Shown piece after piece: positions 18,726-29,354 of a stretch of 64,000 nt of DNA. The position numbers and the translations under genes were made by a program. The notes beneath the pieces were generated by a model. That model made no database searches, was not told the origin of the DNA, and saw nothing but the letters and a program-made list of their open reading frames with translations. Numbering within the stretch: position 1 is the stretch's first letter; each line of letters opens with the position of its first letter. This DNA is from Ochrobactrum chromiisoli (GTDB lineage Bacteria > Pseudomonadota > Alphaproteobacteria > Rhizobiales > Rhizobiaceae). The stretch lies in assembly GCF_026241335.1 (NCBI RefSeq), contig NZ_JAPHAV010000001.1:124001-188000 (forward strand). Reading direction: 5' to 3'.

Positions 18726-20738
18726 ATGACTGATATCAGCAGCAACCGGCTCGGCAAGGAGCCAAGCGCTTATCTTCGTCAGCACGCCGATAATCCGGTG
18801 CACTGGCAGCCCTGGAGCAGGCAAGCGCTGGATGCTGCCCGCGCCCTCAACCGCCCTATCCTGCTTTCCATTGGATATGCCGCTTGTCACTGGTGCCATG
18901 TGATGGCGCACGAGTCTTTTGAAGACCCGGAAGTGGCAAAAGTCATGAACACGCTTTTCGTCAATGTGAAGGTCGATCGCGAAGAACGTCCGGATATTGA
19001 TCAGATTTATATGGCTGCGCTTGGCGCCATGGGCCAGCAGGGCGGATGGCCGCTCACAATGTTTCTGCGCCCGGATGGGAAACCGTTCTGGGGTGGCACC
19101 TATTTTCCACCAAAAGCAAGGCACAATCTGCCCGGCTTCGTTGATGTCCTCAAAGCAGTTGATAATCTCTGGCGAGAAGATCAAGAAAGAATTAACCATA
19201 ATGCCGATGCGGTCTTCAGCCATCTCGAAAGCCACCTTGCCGCGCAAACAGTGGCCAGCGCCAATGAAATTGCGCATTTTGATCGGGTCACTGATCGCAT
19301 ATATGCGATGTTCGATCCCGTTCGCGGCGGCCTTGAGAATGCACCCAAATTCCCCAGCGCACCCTTTATGGATGCTTTGTGGTTGTCCTGGCTCTACAAC
19401 CGCCAGAACCATCATCGCGATACATTCCTGTTGTCGCTGAAAACAATGCTGCAAGGTGGCATCTATGATCATTTGGGTGGCGGCCTTTGTCGCTACAGCG
19501 TCGATGCAGACTGGCTCGTGCCGCATTTCGAAAAGATGCTCTATGACAATGCACAACTCATTCGGCATGCAACCTATGCCTATGCTGAAACGCAAAATGA
19601 TTTGTTCCGTATCCGAATCGAAGAGATCATTGACTGGCTGATCCGGGAAATGCGTTTGCCAGACGGAAGTTTTGCATCAAGCCTCGATGCCGACAGCGAA
19701 GGCGAAGAAGGAAAGTTCTATATTTTTACTGACACTGAGATTGATCATGTTCTCGGAGAACAGGCGTCAGCCTTCAAAGCCTTCTATGGCGTCAAACCGG
19801 AAGGCAATTTTGAGGGAAAAAATATTCTCAACCGCCTTCATGCTGTTGATGAAACAGCGGTGCATCCTGCCGATATAGAGGCATCAAGGAAAAAGCTGCT
19901 CGATTATCGCTCCAAACGTGTGCGTCCCGGACGTGACGAAAAAGCGCTGACAGACTGGAACGCACTGGCAATTCGCGCGCTGGCAGAAGCAGGACGCTGC
20001 TTCCAGAGACAGGACTGGATTGACCATGCGCTGACCGCTTACCGTTCAACAGGGTCATCCTTTCACGATGGCCGCATGGCGCATTGCCGGATGGATGACA
20101 CGCTGCTCTACCCTGCCCTTGCAACCGATTATGCAGCAATGATCAACGCTGCAATTTCGCTGTTTGAAGCAACATCAGACCCAACATTCATTCAGGACGC
20201 GCTGGCGCTCAAAGAGGCGCTTGATAAAAACAATCGCGATGCGTCAGGCAATTACCGGCTCTCCGCAATCAACGCCGAAGATGTCATCCTTCATAGTTAT
20301 GGCGATTATGACGAGGCAATCCCCAGCGCCACCGGTCAGATTATCGAAGCATGCACCCGCTTGTTTCTCATAACCGGCGATCTGCATCTCTATCATCAGA
20401 ATGAGCGACTGGTCGAACAAGCCATGGGCCGCGCGCTTGTGCAACAATATGGACAGATCGGCATATTGAATGCGAGCCGATTTGCAGCCGAACCACTATC
20501 GCTTGTTATTGCCGATGACAGCGCTGAGGGAGACTTAACCGCAGTGGCTCGGAAAATTCCTGATCCACGACGTGTCGACAAGATTATCCGTTTTGAAGCG
20601 GGTAAAGCTATCGCGCTTCCGACAGGTGGCATTGCACAGGCCGATAAACCTTCAGCCTGGCTCTGTAAGGGGCAGGTCTGCCTCGCACCCGTAGAGACAG
20701 CGGCAGCGCTTAGAATCCTTCTCAGCGAGCATCCATGA
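18726..20738 (+). CDS. Thioredoxin-domain DUF255 protein (YyaL/SPATA20-like)
   Basis: 670 aa. N-terminal thioredoxin-like domain with CHWC at residues 54-57 (GYAACHWCHVMAHESF), then WGGTYFPP, and a C-terminal (alpha/alpha)6 glycoside-hydrolase/epimerase-like barrel (KALTDWNALAIRALAEAGR). Members are cytosolic and widespread; the biochemical role is not established. It is the only plus-strand gene in the 12.0-23.9 kb block, and a strong terminator separates it from rho. Confidence 0.92.
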   Translation: MTDISSNRLGKEPSAYLRQHADNPVHWQPWSRQALDAARALNRPILLSIGYAACHWCHVMAHESFEDPEVAKVMNTLFVNVKVDREERPDIDQIYMAALGAMGQQGGWPLTMFLRPDGKPFWGGTYFPPKARHNLPGFVDVLKAVDNLWREDQERINHNADAVFSHLESHLAAQTVASANEIAHFDRVTDRIYAMFDPVRGGLENAPKFPSAPFMDALWLSWLYNRQNHHRDTFLLSLKTMLQGGIYDHLGGGLCRYSVDADWLVPHFEKMLYDNAQLIRHATYAYAETQNDLFRIRIEEIIDWLIREMRLPDGSFASSLDADSEGEEGKFYIFTDTEIDHVLGEQASAFKAFYGVKPEGNFEGKNILNRLHAVDETAVHPADIEASRKKLLDYRSKRVRPGRDEKALTDWNALAIRALAEAGRCFQRQDWIDHALTAYRSTGSSFHDGRMAHCRMDDTLLYPALATDYAAMINAAISLFEATSDPTFIQDALALKEALDKNNRDASGNYRLSAINAEDVILHSYGDYDEAIPSATGQIIEACTRLFLITGDLHLYHQNERLVEQAMGRALVQQYGQIGILNASRFAAEPLSLVIADDSAEGDLTAVARKIPDPRRVDKIIRFEAGKAIALPTGGIAQADKPSAWLCKGQVCLAPVETAAALRILLSEHP

Positions 20739-20757
20739 CGACTTTTCACAGCCAAAC

Positions 20758-20792
20758 AAAACGCCGCGCTGATTGCTCAACGCGGCGTTTTT
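20758..20792. terminator. Bidirectional terminator between the DUF255 gene and rho
   Basis: AAAACGCCGCG and CGCGGCGTTTTT form a GC-rich stem with a 12-nt loop and A/T tracts on both sides, serving both convergent genes. Confidence 0.88.
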
Positions 20793-20813
20793 CATAACAA
20801 CGAAGTCGAGAAA

Positions 20814-22079
20814 TTACGTGTTCATCGAATCGAAGAACTCGCTGTTGCTCTTCGTCTGCTTGAGCTTGTCGATAAGGAATTCAATCGCATCGGTCGTTCC
20901 CATTGGAGCAAGGATACGACGCAGCACGAAAATCTTCTGAAGATCGGCGCGTGGAACAAGCAGATCTTCCTTACGGGTGCCGGACTTGAGAATGTCCATG
21001 GCCGGGAAGATACGCTTGTCGGCAACCTTGCGGTCGAGAACGATTTCAGAGTTGCCCGTGCCCTTAAATTCTTCAAAGATCACTTCGTCCATGCGCGAAC
21101 CCGTGTCGATCAGCGCCGTTGCAATGATGGTGAGCGAGCCACCTTCTTCAATGTTACGGGCTGCACCAAAGAAGCGCTTTGGACGTTGCAGAGCATTCGC
21201 ATCCACACCACCGGTCAGAACCTTGCCCGATGACGGCACAACCGTGTTGTAGGCGCGGCCAAGGCGAGTGATGGAATCAAGAAGGATCACAACATCGCGG
21301 CCGTGTTCAACAAGCCGCTTGGCCTTCTCGATGACCATTTCAGCAACCTGCACGTGACGCGTTGCCGGCTCATCGAAGGTCGAAGAAACAACTTCACCCT
21401 TCACCGAACGCTGCATGTCCGTCACTTCTTCCGGGCGTTCATCAATCAGAAGCACGATCAGATAGCATTCAGGATGATTTGCGGTGATCGAATGCGCGAT
21501 ATTCTGCAACAGAACCGTTTTACCGGTGCGTGGCGGCGCAACAATTAGACCGCGCTGGCCCTTGCCGAGCGGTGCAACAAGATCAATCACACGCGACGAA
21601 AGATCTTTCGATGTTGGAACTTCCAGTTCCATCTTGAAGCGCTCATTTGGATAGAGCGGCGTCAGATTGTCGAAGTGAACCTTATGGCGGATCTTTTCAG
21701 GATCTTCAAAATTGATGGTGTTGACCTTGAGAAGCGCAAAATACCGTTCGCCTTCCTTGGGACCGCGGATCGGACCTTCAACCGTATCACCGGTCTTCAA
21801 CGAGAAGCGGCGAAGCTGGGAAGGTGAAATATAAATATCGTCCGGACCCGGCAGATAATTCGCGTCAGCCGAGCGCAGGAAGCCAAATCCGTCCTGCAAC
21901 ACTTCGACCACGCCTTCGCCGATAATTTCGACGTCCTGAGCAGCGAGGCTTTTGAGGATCGCGAACATCAGTTCCTGCTTGCGCATGGCGCTTGCATTTT
22001 CGACCTCAAGCGTATCGGCAAATGCCAGCAGCTCAACCGGAGTTTTGTTTTTAAGTTCTTGTAGTTTCATTTCCTGCAT
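20814..22079 (-). CDS. rho: Transcription termination factor Rho
   Basis: 421 aa, the usual length. The N-terminus [20 protein letters not shown] is the Rho N-domain; RNA-binding [20 protein letters not shown]; Walker [15 protein letters not shown]; Walker [18 protein letters not shown]-loop [20 protein letters not shown]. Hexameric RNA helicase that ends transcription. It stands about 230 bp downstream of hemJ; the leader 22080-22311 may take part in Rho autoregulation. Confidence 0.97.
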   Translation of the reverse strand: MQEMKLQELKNKTPVELLAFADTLEVENASAMRKQELMFAILKSLAAQDVEIIGEGVVEVLQDGFGFLRSADANYLPGPDDIYISPSQLRRFSLKTGDTVEGPIRGPKEGERYFALLKVNTINFEDPEKIRHKVHFDNLTPLYPNERFKMELEVPTSKDLSSRVIDLVAPLGKGQRGLIVAPPRTGKTVLLQNIAHSITANHPECYLIVLLIDERPEEVTDMQRSVKGEVVSSTFDEPATRHVQVAEMVIEKAKRLVEHGRDVVILLDSITRLGRAYNTVVPSSGKVLTGGVDANALQRPKRFFGAARNIEEGGSLTIIATALIDTGSRMDEVIFEEFKGTGNSEIVLDRKVADKRIFPAMDILKSGTRKEDLLVPRADLQKIFVLRRILAPMGTTDAIEFLIDKLKQTKSNSEFFDSMNT

Positions 22080-22269
22080 GGGTGAGGAACTCTTTTGAAA
22101 TATAAGGAGAAAAATGCAGTTGTTCGGAAAGGTGGGTCACTTGGAACGCGACCGGCATCGAAGGCCTGCTGTCATGGTGGGAAGAGGACTCACTCATACC
22201 GGTTTGCGGCATGAAGAGCAAGTCTCAGTTAAGGACTGCTGGAAATTTGTGCAATAGGAAAAAGGTAGA

Positions 22270-22291
22270 AGCCCGGAAAAAAATCCGGGCT
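22270..22291 (-). terminator. Hairpin after hemJ
   Basis: AGCCCGGA and TCCGGGCT form an 8-bp stem with a 6-nt A-loop about 20 bp past the hemJ stop. A T-rich stretch follows on the minus strand only after TTCTACC, so efficiency is uncertain. Confidence 0.65.
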
Positions 22292-22311
22292 ATCTTGTAA
22301 AAATATAAAAA

Positions 22312-22845
22312 TCAGAATGGTTTCACGATCACCAGAATGACGATCAAGATCATCAAAATGGTTGGAACTTCGTTGATGACACGCCAATGTTTTGCAGATT
22401 TGGTGTTCTTATCCTGAGCAAAAAGCCGTGTCGCCTTTGACAGATAGCCGTGTACGCCCGACAACAGCACCACGAGAAGAATTTTTGCGTGCAGCCAGCC
22501 GCCCTGAAAATCAAATATCTCCCAGGCCATCCACAGACCGGCAATCCACGTTACAATCATAGCGGGATTTATAATAAACCGCAGCAACCTCCGCTCCATA
22601 ACCTTGAAGGTTTCAGAGGTTTCAGAGCCGGGCGTTGCCGCACAATGATAAACGAAAAGTCGCGGCAGATAGAGCATGCCCGCCATCCAGGCGATCACCG
22701 CAATAACGTGGATAGACTTGACCCAAAGATAAGCATCAGCTGGATTCACGTGAAACAATCCCCATAAACCGAGTAGCACAATCACCAAAGCGGCAATGAT
22801 GCGGATCAGAGCGGCTTTGCCGCTGTTTGTGTTGTCAGAGGCCAC
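22312..22845 (-). CDS. hemJ: Protoporphyrinogen IX oxidase HemJ
   Basis: 177 aa, GTG start at 22845 with GGAGGG 8 nt upstream, 2 nt after the hemE stop. Four or five membrane helices and the conserved KSIHVIAVIAWMAGMLYLPR segment, whose His and Arg residues are typical of HemJ. It converts protoporphyrinogen IX to protoporphyrin IX in bacteria lacking HemG/HemY. Coupled with hemE, so two haem-pathway steps are co-expressed. Confidence 0.92.
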   Translation of the reverse strand: MASDNTNSGKAALIRIIAALVIVLLGLWGLFHVNPADAYLWVKSIHVIAVIAWMAGMLYLPRLFVYHCAATPGSETSETFKVMERRLLRFIINPAMIVTWIAGLWMAWEIFDFQGGWLHAKILLVVLLSGVHGYLSKATRLFAQDKNTKSAKHWRVINEVPTILMILIVILVIVKPF

Positions 22846-22847
22846 AA

Positions 22848-23870
22848 TCAGTACCCTCCACGAACCCGATCAATCATACGCTGAACATTTTCAATCGGTG
22901 CCTGTGGCGTAATTCCATGGCCGAGATTGAAAATCAGCGGACCGTTGCCAAGATTTTTGAGGATCGCATCAACGCCTTCATCAAGCGCCGCTCCACCAGC
23001 AACAACCCGCAGCGGATCAAGATTACCCTGAATGGCGCCTTCCTTTTGCAATTCCTGCGCAAAAGAAACCGGCACCGACCAGTCAAGCCCCAGAACATCG
23101 ACACCGGTTTTTTCACGATAGCCTGCATAAAGCATTCCCGCACCTTTCGGGAAACCGATAATGCGCGCGTCAGGATATACGGCCCTCACCTTTTGCACGA
23201 TACGCGCAACAGGACGAATGCAGAAACGCTCAAAGCAATCTTCATCCAGAACGCCGGACCAGGAATCAAAAATCTGAACCGCATCTGCGCCGGCATCAAG
23301 CTGTTCGATCAAATATTCGGCTGAAACATCCGCCAGATCATTCAAAAGCTTTTCGAAAGCTTCCGGGAAGCGATAGGCAAACAAACGCGCGGGAGCCTGA
23401 TCCGGGGTACCATGACCGGCGATCATGTAGGTCGCAACGGTCCAGGGAGCGCCACAGAAGCCCAACAGCGTTGTTTCGTCGGGTAACTGCTCGCGAAGCA
23501 GCCGAACCGTCTCATAGACCGGCTCCAGGCGTTTTGCGACACCTTCGGTTTCAAGCCAGAAGATTTCATCCGCATCAATCGGTGTCATCAAAGGCCCTCT
23601 TCCTTCTTCAAAGCGAAGGTCACGCCCAAGGGCATGAGGGACAACCAGAATATCGGAAAACAGAATGGCTGCATCAAAGCCAAAACGGCGGATAGGCTGA
23701 AGTGTGACTTCGACAGCCAGATCGGGCGAATAGCAAAGGTCGAGAAAGCTTCCGGCCTGTTTGCGGACTTCGCGATATTCAGGAAGGTATCGCCCTGCCT
23801 GGCGCATCATCCAGATCGGAGGTGGAAAGACTGTCTCACCGTCTATGACTTTCAAGACTTTGCGCTTCAT
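22848..23870 (-). CDS. hemE: Uroporphyrinogen decarboxylase
   Basis: 340 aa. [19 protein letters not shown] carries the HemE signature; [28 protein letters not shown] contains the catalytic Asp; the [11 protein letters not shown] and FPKGAG motifs are present. It decarboxylates uroporphyrinogen III to coproporphyrinogen III. hemE flanking the origin is a conserved alphaproteobacterial arrangement. Confidence 0.97.
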   Translation of the reverse strand: MKRKVLKVIDGETVFPPPIWMMRQAGRYLPEYREVRKQAGSFLDLCYSPDLAVEVTLQPIRRFGFDAAILFSDILVVPHALGRDLRFEEGRGPLMTPIDADEIFWLETEGVAKRLEPVYETVRLLREQLPDETTLLGFCGAPWTVATYMIAGHGTPDQAPARLFAYRFPEAFEKLLNDLADVSAEYLIEQLDAGADAVQIFDSWSGVLDEDCFERFCIRPVARIVQKVRAVYPDARIIGFPKGAGMLYAGYREKTGVDVLGLDWSVPVSFAQELQKEGAIQGNLDPLRVVAGGAALDEGVDAILKNLGNGPLIFNLGHGITPQAPIENVQRMIDRVRGGY

Positions 23871-24317
23871 TGCATTCCACCCTGTCTGATTTTCGTTATC
23901 TCGTGTGAAAGTTTTCCCGTCCGGCTTTCATAAAGAAAGGATGATTCAGGAATCTTTTGATTCTTAGAGTCTGTTGGAATCGGGGATTAAGCTTTGTCCG
24001 CTTTTTCTCCACAGTTCCGCTCTGGCCATCAAAGCCTGTGCGAACATTCACCGATCATTCTGCCAAATGCAATGAAAACTAAATTCTTTCATTGAATATA
24101 AGGAGTTACCAATTGCCGCAGTTTTGCACTATTTGTGGACAAGCTGGGTATATCGATGAGTTTTCCAAATGTTACGAGTCTTGTCCACAGTGACTTTCAA
24201 AAGCGGCCCACATGTTGGCTGGCTGTGGATGACTTGCCAAGTTTCCCACCGCCTGCCATGGCTTGTGGATGAAACCTGCGTTTTACGCACACTCGTCAAC
24301 AGGGGCGGGAGAAAACT
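23871..24317. other. Candidate replication origin oriC of chromosome I
   Basis: 447-bp gap between divergent hemE and ppsR, the classic oriC place in alphaproteobacteria. DnaA-box-like 9-mers (TTATCCACA related, 1-2 mismatches): 24005-24013 TTCTCCACA, 24134-24142 TGTGGACAA, 24181-24189 TTGTCCACA, 24224-24232 and 24264-24272 TGTGGATGA. Five GANTC (CcrM) sites lie within 23943-23981 (23943, 23950, 23959, 23967, 23977) and another at 24176-24180 abuts a DnaA box. An AT-rich stretch (24061-24110) could be the unwinding element. Genes diverge from here and parS sites are 6.5-9 kb away. Confidence 0.85.
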
Positions 24318-25154
24318 GTGACCAGACCGCTTTCTTACTTTCATCTTCATCTGATTTCTGATGCGACAGGAGAGACTCTCCTTGCTGCAGGGCGTGCAGC
24401 TTCAGCGCAATATGCCAATGCGCGCGCCATTGAGCACATCTATCCGCTTATTCGCACCGAGAAACAGTTGCGCAAAGTTCTGGAAGATATCGATGCTGAG
24501 CCGGGCATCGTCCTCTATACAATTGTTGATCAGAAGCTCGCGGCCATGATTGATGAAACCTGTGCGGAAATGGGTGTACCAAGTGTTTCGGTGCTCGAAC
24601 CCGTGCTCAACACGTTTCAATCTTATCTTGGCGCACCGGCGCATCGCCGAGCCAGCGCGCAACATGTGCTCAATGCCGATTATTTTCGCCGGATTGACGC
24701 GCTCAATTTCACCATGGAGCATGATGACGGGCAATTGCCGCTCGATATAGAAGAAGCAGATGTCATTCTGGTGGGGATTTCACGAACCTCGAAAACGCCC
24801 ACAAGCATCTATCTTGCCAATCGCGGTATCAAGGCAACCAATGTGCCGATTGTGCCGGGCATCCCGCTTCCCGATGTGCTTTTTACTGCAAAACGTCCGC
24901 TGATTGTCGGGCTTGTCGCAACGGCGGAACGGATTTCGCAAATCAGGCAGAACCGCCCGCTTGGCAATGCGCCTTCGCTCAATACCGGACTTTATACAGA
25001 CCGCGTTTCAATTTCCGAAGAACTGGCTTATGCCCGCAATCTCTGCAACCGCAACGGCTGGCCGCTCATTGATGTGTCGCGCCGGTCAATTGAAGAAACA
25101 GCCGCAGCGATCCAGTCTTTGCTGCGTGATGGCAAGAAGGAAGATCAGGTATGA
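24318..25154 (+). CDS. ppsR: Pyruvate, phosphate dikinase regulatory protein (kinase/pyrophosphorylase)
   Basis: 278 aa, GTG start at 24318. [20 protein letters not shown] at the N-terminus and the P-loop-like [19 protein letters not shown] belong to the PPSR/DUF299 family, which phosphorylates and pyrophosphorolyses PEP synthase or PPDK on Thr. It is the origin-adjacent gene called RP001 in older alphaproteobacterial work. Its end overlaps maf by 4 bp, starting a five-gene plus-strand series. Confidence 0.93.
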   Translation: MTRPLSYFHLHLISDATGETLLAAGRAASAQYANARAIEHIYPLIRTEKQLRKVLEDIDAEPGIVLYTIVDQKLAAMIDETCAEMGVPSVSVLEPVLNTFQSYLGAPAHRRASAQHVLNADYFRRIDALNFTMEHDDGQLPLDIEEADVILVGISRTSKTPTSIYLANRGIKATNVPIVPGIPLPDVLFTAKRPLIVGLVATAERISQIRQNRPLGNAPSLNTGLYTDRVSISEELAYARNLCNRNGWPLIDVSRRSIEETAAAIQSLLRDGKKEDQV

Positions 25155-25750
25155 CCGCAAAACTTATTCTCGCCTCCAAAAGCCCCTTTCGTTCAGCACT
25201 TCTGAAAAATGCTGGCATCGAATTTTCAAGCGAAAGCGCTGATATTGACGAGCGCGCCGTTGAAGCGCCGCTTTATAAGACCGGCGCAACACCGGAAGAA
25301 GTGGCGCAGGTTCTGGCGGAAGCCAAAGCCTTATCGGTCAGTGAAAACAATCCCGATGCTGTGGTGATTGGCTGTGATCAGACGCTTTCGCTGGAAGATC
25401 AGATTTTCCACAAGCCTGTGGATATGGACGCGGCGCGCCGCCAGCTTTTGCAGTTTTCGGGAAAAACCCATCAGTTGAACAGCGGCGTGGTTCTGGTGAA
25501 AAACGGCAAGCCCTTCTGGCGGCACGTCTCGGTGGCGCGCATGACCATGCGCGATCTTGATCCCGGGTTTATTGGCCGTTATCTGGGTCGCGTTGGCGAT
25601 ATTGCCCTTTCCAGCGTCGGCGCCTATCAGGTCGAAGGTCCGGGCATTCAGCTTTTTGAAAAAATCGACGGCGATTATTTCACCATTGTCGGATTGCCGC
25701 TGCTGCCGCTTCTGGCTGAATTAAGGAAAGAAAATCTGATCGATGGCTAA
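25151..25750 (+). CDS. maf: Maf-family nucleotide pyrophosphatase
   Basis: 199 aa. [19 protein letters not shown] is the Maf N-terminal signature; [18 protein letters not shown] and [25 protein letters not shown] are conserved. Members hydrolyse non-canonical or modified NTPs; alphaproteobacterial paralogues differ in substrate. Overlaps ppsR and aroE. Confidence 0.92.
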   Translation: MTAKLILASKSPFRSALLKNAGIEFSSESADIDERAVEAPLYKTGATPEEVAQVLAEAKALSVSENNPDAVVIGCDQTLSLEDQIFHKPVDMDAARRQLLQFSGKTHQLNSGVVLVKNGKPFWRHVSVARMTMRDLDPGFIGRYLGRVGDIALSSVGAYQVEGPGIQLFEKIDGDYFTIVGLPLLPLLAELRKENLIDG

Positions 25751-26594
25751 AAAGGCATTTGTCACCGGATTTCCGATTAAACATTCGCGCTCGCCGCTCA
25801 TTCATCGCTTCTGGCTCAAAGAGCACGGTCTTGACGGCTCTTATGAAGCCATTGAAGTGGCGCCGGAAAATTTTGCCGAATTTGCTGCTTCATTGGCGCA
25901 AAATGGCTATGCCGGTGGAAATGTCACGATTCCGCATAAAGAAGCAGCTTATGAGAGCGTGGAAAGCCATGATGAAGCAGCGCAGGCTATAGGTGCGGTG
26001 AACACGCTCTGGTTTGAAAAGGGCAGGCTTTGCGGTGGCAATACCGATGCCTATGGCTTTGCCGCCAATCTTGATGCGCTTGCACCGGGTTGGGACAATG
26101 CCGATACGGCTCTGGTTCTGGGTGCAGGAGGTGCGGGTCGCGCGATTGTGCATGCCTTGCAGACACGTGGTTTCTCCCACATTGCCATCGCCAACCGGAC
26201 CTTAAGCCGCGCGCAGGACCTGGCCAGCCATTTTGGCGATGGGGTTTTTGCCCATGGATGGGATGCCGCGCAGCATTTTGTCAAAGAAGCGGGATTGATC
26301 GTCAACACGACCGCGCTCGGCATGAGCGGGCATGGAGAAGAAACACACGTTTTTCCCCTTGATCTGAACGAAGCGCAAAAATCAGCGGTTGCCACGGATA
26401 TTGTCTATGTTCCTTTGAAAACGCCCTTTCTGGCTAAGGCTGAAAGCGCGGGGCTCAAAACGGTCGATGGACTTGGCATGTTGCTGCATCAGGCGGTTCC
26501 CGGTTTTGAACGCTGGTTTGGCAAAAAACCGCAAGTGACAGATGCGCTGCGCGCGCATATTCTGGATGATATGAAAAAGGCTGGCGCTTTATGA
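25743..26594 (+). CDS. aroE: Shikimate dehydrogenase (NADP+)
   Basis: 283 aa. [18 protein letters not shown] carries the shikimate-binding Ser-Arg-Ser; [11 protein letters not shown] has the catalytic Lys; [17 protein letters not shown] is the NADP Rossmann motif. It reduces 3-dehydroshikimate in aromatic amino acid synthesis. It overlaps maf by 8 bp and coaE by 4 bp. Confidence 0.96.
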   Translation: MAKKAFVTGFPIKHSRSPLIHRFWLKEHGLDGSYEAIEVAPENFAEFAASLAQNGYAGGNVTIPHKEAAYESVESHDEAAQAIGAVNTLWFEKGRLCGGNTDAYGFAANLDALAPGWDNADTALVLGAGGAGRAIVHALQTRGFSHIAIANRTLSRAQDLASHFGDGVFAHGWDAAQHFVKEAGLIVNTTALGMSGHGEETHVFPLDLNEAQKSAVATDIVYVPLKTPFLAKAESAGLKTVDGLGMLLHQAVPGFERWFGKKPQVTDALRAHILDDMKKAGAL

Positions 26595-27190
26595 TCATCC
26601 TCGGACTGACCGGCTCGATCGGCATGGGAAAATCCACCGCCGCAAGCATGTTTGCAGATGCGGGCGTGCCAGTTTATAGCGCCGACGATGCGGTGCATCA
26701 GCTTTATGCAGGCCGCGCCGCCCCCCTGATCGAAGCCGCCTTCCCCGGAACAGTTGTCAATGGCACGGTTGACCGGACCAGGCTTTCGAGCGCTGTCCTC
26801 GGCAAACCGGAAGCACTCAAAAAGCTTGAATCCATCATTCACCCGCTTGTGCATGAAGAGGAAGCCGCCTTTCTTGCGCGCGCGCGTGCGGATGGGGCTG
26901 ATATTGCATTGCTTGATATTCCGCTGCTGTTTGAAACGGAGGGCCAGAACCGCGTGCACAAGGTGGCGGTTGTCTCAGCCCCTGCCCACATTCAGCGAAA
27001 GCGGGTTCTTTCGCGCGAAGGCATGATGGAAGAGAAGCTGGAGGCCATTCTTGCCCGGCAGACACCGGACGCTGAAAAGCGGTCGCGCGCCGATTTCATT
27101 ATTGATTCTTCAGGCGGCTTTGAGGACATGAGACAGCAGATTAACGCCATCCTTGCGCAATTGCGGGGAAAGCCGGCAATTTCATCGTGA
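26591..27190 (+). CDS. coaE: Dephospho-CoA kinase
   Basis: 199 aa. Starts [20 protein letters not shown] (P-loop GSIGMGKST); [20 protein letters not shown] and [20 protein letters not shown] are CoaE features. It makes CoA from dephospho-CoA. coaA, an earlier step of the pathway, is at 40571 in this window. Confidence 0.95.
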   Translation: MIILGLTGSIGMGKSTAASMFADAGVPVYSADDAVHQLYAGRAAPLIEAAFPGTVVNGTVDRTRLSSAVLGKPEALKKLESIIHPLVHEEEAAFLARARADGADIALLDIPLLFETEGQNRVHKVAVVSAPAHIQRKRVLSREGMMEEKLEAILARQTPDAEKRSRADFIIDSSGGFEDMRQQINAILAQLRGKPAISS

Positions 27191-27239
27191 GCGCAGTTTC
27201 GCCTGTGCTATAACGAACAATCATTTAAGAGGTTTTTCA

Positions 27240-27941
27240 ATGCGTGAGATCGTTTTCGATACGGAAACCACTGGCCTTGAACGGCTTGAGGATCGGGTGA
27301 TCGAAATCGGTGGCGTGGAAATGATCAACCGCTTTCCCACGGGCCGAACCTTTCATAAATTCATCAACCCACAGGGGCGTAAGGTTCATCCGGATGCGCT
27401 CGCGGTTCATGGGATCACCGATGAGCAATTGCTCGACAAGCCGACTTTTGCCGATATTCTCGATGAATTTATGGAATTTTTCGATGGCGCGAAGCTTGTC
27501 GCGCATAATGCCATGTTCGATCTTGGTTTCATCAATGCCGAATTGAGCCGCCTGGGTAAGCCGGAAATAGACGTTGATCGCATTGTCGATACGCTTGCGC
27601 TTGCGCGCCGTCGAAATCCGATGGGGCCAAATTCGCTGGATGCACTTTGCAAGCGTTATGGCATCGACAATTCACACCGCACATTGCACGGCGCATTGCT
27701 CGATTCTGAAATTCTGGCTGAAGTTTACATCGAACTGATTGGCGGAAAGCAGACAGCTCTCGGTCTGAGTTCCTCTGACAATTCCGGCAATGATGATCGC
27801 GCTGATCATGCCAGCCGAATTGCGCTGCGTCAGCGCCCTGTGCCGCTTGCACCCCGCATCAGTGAAAAAGAGCGTGCCGCGCATGATGCCCTTGTTGCCA
27901 AAATGGGTGATAAGGCGATCTGGAAGAAGTATTCTTCATAA
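27240..27941 (+). CDS. dnaQ: DNA polymerase III epsilon subunit (proofreading exonuclease)
   Basis: 233 aa. Start at ATG 27240 (MREIVFDTETTGLERLEDRV), since FDTETTG is exonuclease motif I and sits at the N-terminus in the family; an open extension to 27153 looks non-coding. Motif II VAHNAMFDLGFINAEL and motif III HGALLDSEILAEVY supply the DEDDh residues. C-terminal residues ~180-233 bind the alpha subunit. A terminator shared with secB follows. Confidence 0.96.
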   Translation: MREIVFDTETTGLERLEDRVIEIGGVEMINRFPTGRTFHKFINPQGRKVHPDALAVHGITDEQLLDKPTFADILDEFMEFFDGAKLVAHNAMFDLGFINAELSRLGKPEIDVDRIVDTLALARRRNPMGPNSLDALCKRYGIDNSHRTLHGALLDSEILAEVYIELIGGKQTALGLSSSDNSGNDDRADHASRIALRQRPVPLAPRISEKERAAHDALVAKMGDKAIWKKYSS

Positions 27942-27942
27942 A

Positions 27943-27970
27943 AAAACCCCGCAAAAAGCGGGGTTTTCTT
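27943..27970. terminator. Bidirectional terminator between dnaQ and secB
   Basis: AAAACCCCGC (27943-27952) and GCGGGGTTTT (27958-27967) form a 10-bp stem with an AAAAA loop and T-runs on both strands. Confidence 0.92.
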
Positions 27971-27987
27971 TTGATATCAACGCAAGA

Positions 27988-28494
27988 TCAGCTCTTTACA
28001 GCGTTCTTGGCTTCTTCTTCAGCCATACGGCTCTGGAACATCTGTGCAAAATCGATTGGATCGATCATCAGTGGTGGGTAGCCACCATTGCGCGTTGCAT
28101 CAGCAACGATCTGACGGGCAAATGGGAACAGCAGACGTGGGCATTCGATAAACAGCAGCGGAAGCATATGTTCCTGCGCAATGCCCTGAATGCGGAATAC
28201 GCCGCCATAAGTCAGCTCGGTGTTGAACAGAACGTCCTTGCCGTCCACAGCCTTGGCTTCGAGTGTTAGAACAACGTCGAAATCCGTTTCGGAAAGCGGG
28301 TTGGCGTTTACATTGACATTGATGTTGATCGAAGGCGCTTTGTCGCGTGGGCGCAGCGACAGAGGCGCGCCGGGGCTTTCAAAGGAAAGATCCTTGATAT
28401 ACTGGGCCAGAATGTTGAGGGACGGCTGGGTGGCTGCGCCATTGCCGTTCTTTGCTTCGTCCGCTACGGGCTTATCGCTCGGCGTTTTTGCCAT
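27988..28494 (-). CDS. secB: Protein-export chaperone SecB
   Basis: 168 aa. [51 protein letters not shown] and [18 protein letters not shown] are SecB hallmarks. The homotetramer keeps preproteins unfolded and passes them to SecA. Convergent with dnaQ. Confidence 0.96.
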   Translation of the reverse strand: MAKTPSDKPVADEAKNGNGAATQPSLNILAQYIKDLSFESPGAPLSLRPRDKAPSININVNVNANPLSETDFDVVLTLEAKAVDGKDVLFNTELTYGGVFRIQGIAQEHMLPLLFIECPRLLFPFARQIVADATRNGGYPPLMIDPIDFAQMFQSRMAEEEAKNAVKS

Positions 28495-28610
28495 TATCGG
28501 AATGCCTTCTTTTATTGTGATTAATCTGATTGCCTGTAAAGCAGCGATGCTTGGCTAGCATGTGTGGGTAGATGAGGCAAGAAACCGTTTTTAGGTTAGT
28601 AATTGCGCAA

Positions 28611-29111
28611 TCAACGATCCTTGTGGTCAGGATTCCACGGTGAATTTTCGTCCGGCTTTGCTGTATAATCTTCCGGGTCGAGGTCGATCACGTTATTCTC
28701 TTTGCGCTCATAAGGACGATAGGCTTCCGAATAGCGGGTGGACGCTGTGGCAACGACGAGACGATTGCGCACAAATCGGTTCCAGACAAGATCGCGAATG
28801 AAGGGCACGAAAAGCAGCAGGCCAATGGCGCTTGTGACAAAGCCGGGCACGATCAGCATGATGGCAGCAACCACGATCATGGCGCCATGCATCATTTCGC
28901 GATCCGGCACACGCCCCGCAGCACTTTCCGCGCGGATGCGCTGCAACAGCCCGAAACCCTGCACGCGCAGCAGGAAAAAACCGAGCATCGTGCTTAGAAC
29001 GACAAGACCCAGCGTTGCCAGAACACCGATTTTACTGCCGACAATCACAAAGCCGGCAATTTCGATGAACGGCATTGCCAGCATGAGCAGAGGGGCAAAG
29101 GAAAAGGACAC
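28611..29111 (-). CDS. fxsA: FxsA family membrane protein
   Basis: 166 aa from a GTG at 29111 (VSFSFAPLLMLAMPFIEIAGF). The frame is open further, to 29273, but that extension crosses a hairpin repeat (29181-29220) and the FxsA family starts near this hydrophobic segment, so the short form is preferred. Helices: APLLMLAMPFIEIAGFVIVG, LATLGLVVLSTMLGFFLL, GAMIVVAAIMLIVPGFVTSAIGLLLFVPFI; then a polar tail. FxsA is an inner-membrane protein known for affecting phage exclusion in E. coli; its normal role is unclear. Confidence 0.82.
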   Translation of the reverse strand: MSFSFAPLLMLAMPFIEIAGFVIVGSKIGVLATLGLVVLSTMLGFFLLRVQGFGLLQRIRAESAAGRVPDREMMHGAMIVVAAIMLIVPGFVTSAIGLLLFVPFIRDLVWNRFVRNRLVVATASTRYSEAYRPYERKENNVIDLDPEDYTAKPDENSPWNPDHKDR

Positions 29112-29180
29112 GGCAGTTATGATCCTATGTTTATTGATGTTTTCATCAAAGATCTTCAGTCTATCATGAATTTGCAGATA

Positions 29181-29220
29181 GAGCGCATTCCGAAAAGTGA
29201 AAAGCGGTTTTCGCAATGAG
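29181..29220. repeat. Single degenerate hairpin repeat (family B-like)
   Basis: GAGCGCATTCC then GAAAAGTGAAAAGCGGTTTTCGC, ending AATGAG. Inner stem CGAAAA/TTTTCG. It sits between fxsA and the Tim44-like gene. Confidence 0.6.
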
Positions 29221-29354
29221 ATACGCCTAAAAACAAATAGGTATGCGTGATCGGGATTTGAATGATCAATCAAGGCGATCTATATGTATATTGAAAGAAA
29301 TTGATGGCGGGAGCGGGATTCGTGATCGTTATCCGTTAAATGGTGGCAGGCGGT

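Noticed and set aside
22742-22757. parS-like site at the hemJ start (GGATTCACGTGAAACA)
   Set aside because: Two mismatches to consensus. The same variant occurs in hisH, 15 kb away, so it is likely just a CACGTG palindrome.
28611-29273. Longer FxsA with 54 extra N-terminal residues
   Set aside because: The extension reads through a dispersed hairpin repeat and is absent from the family; GTG 29111 is preferred.
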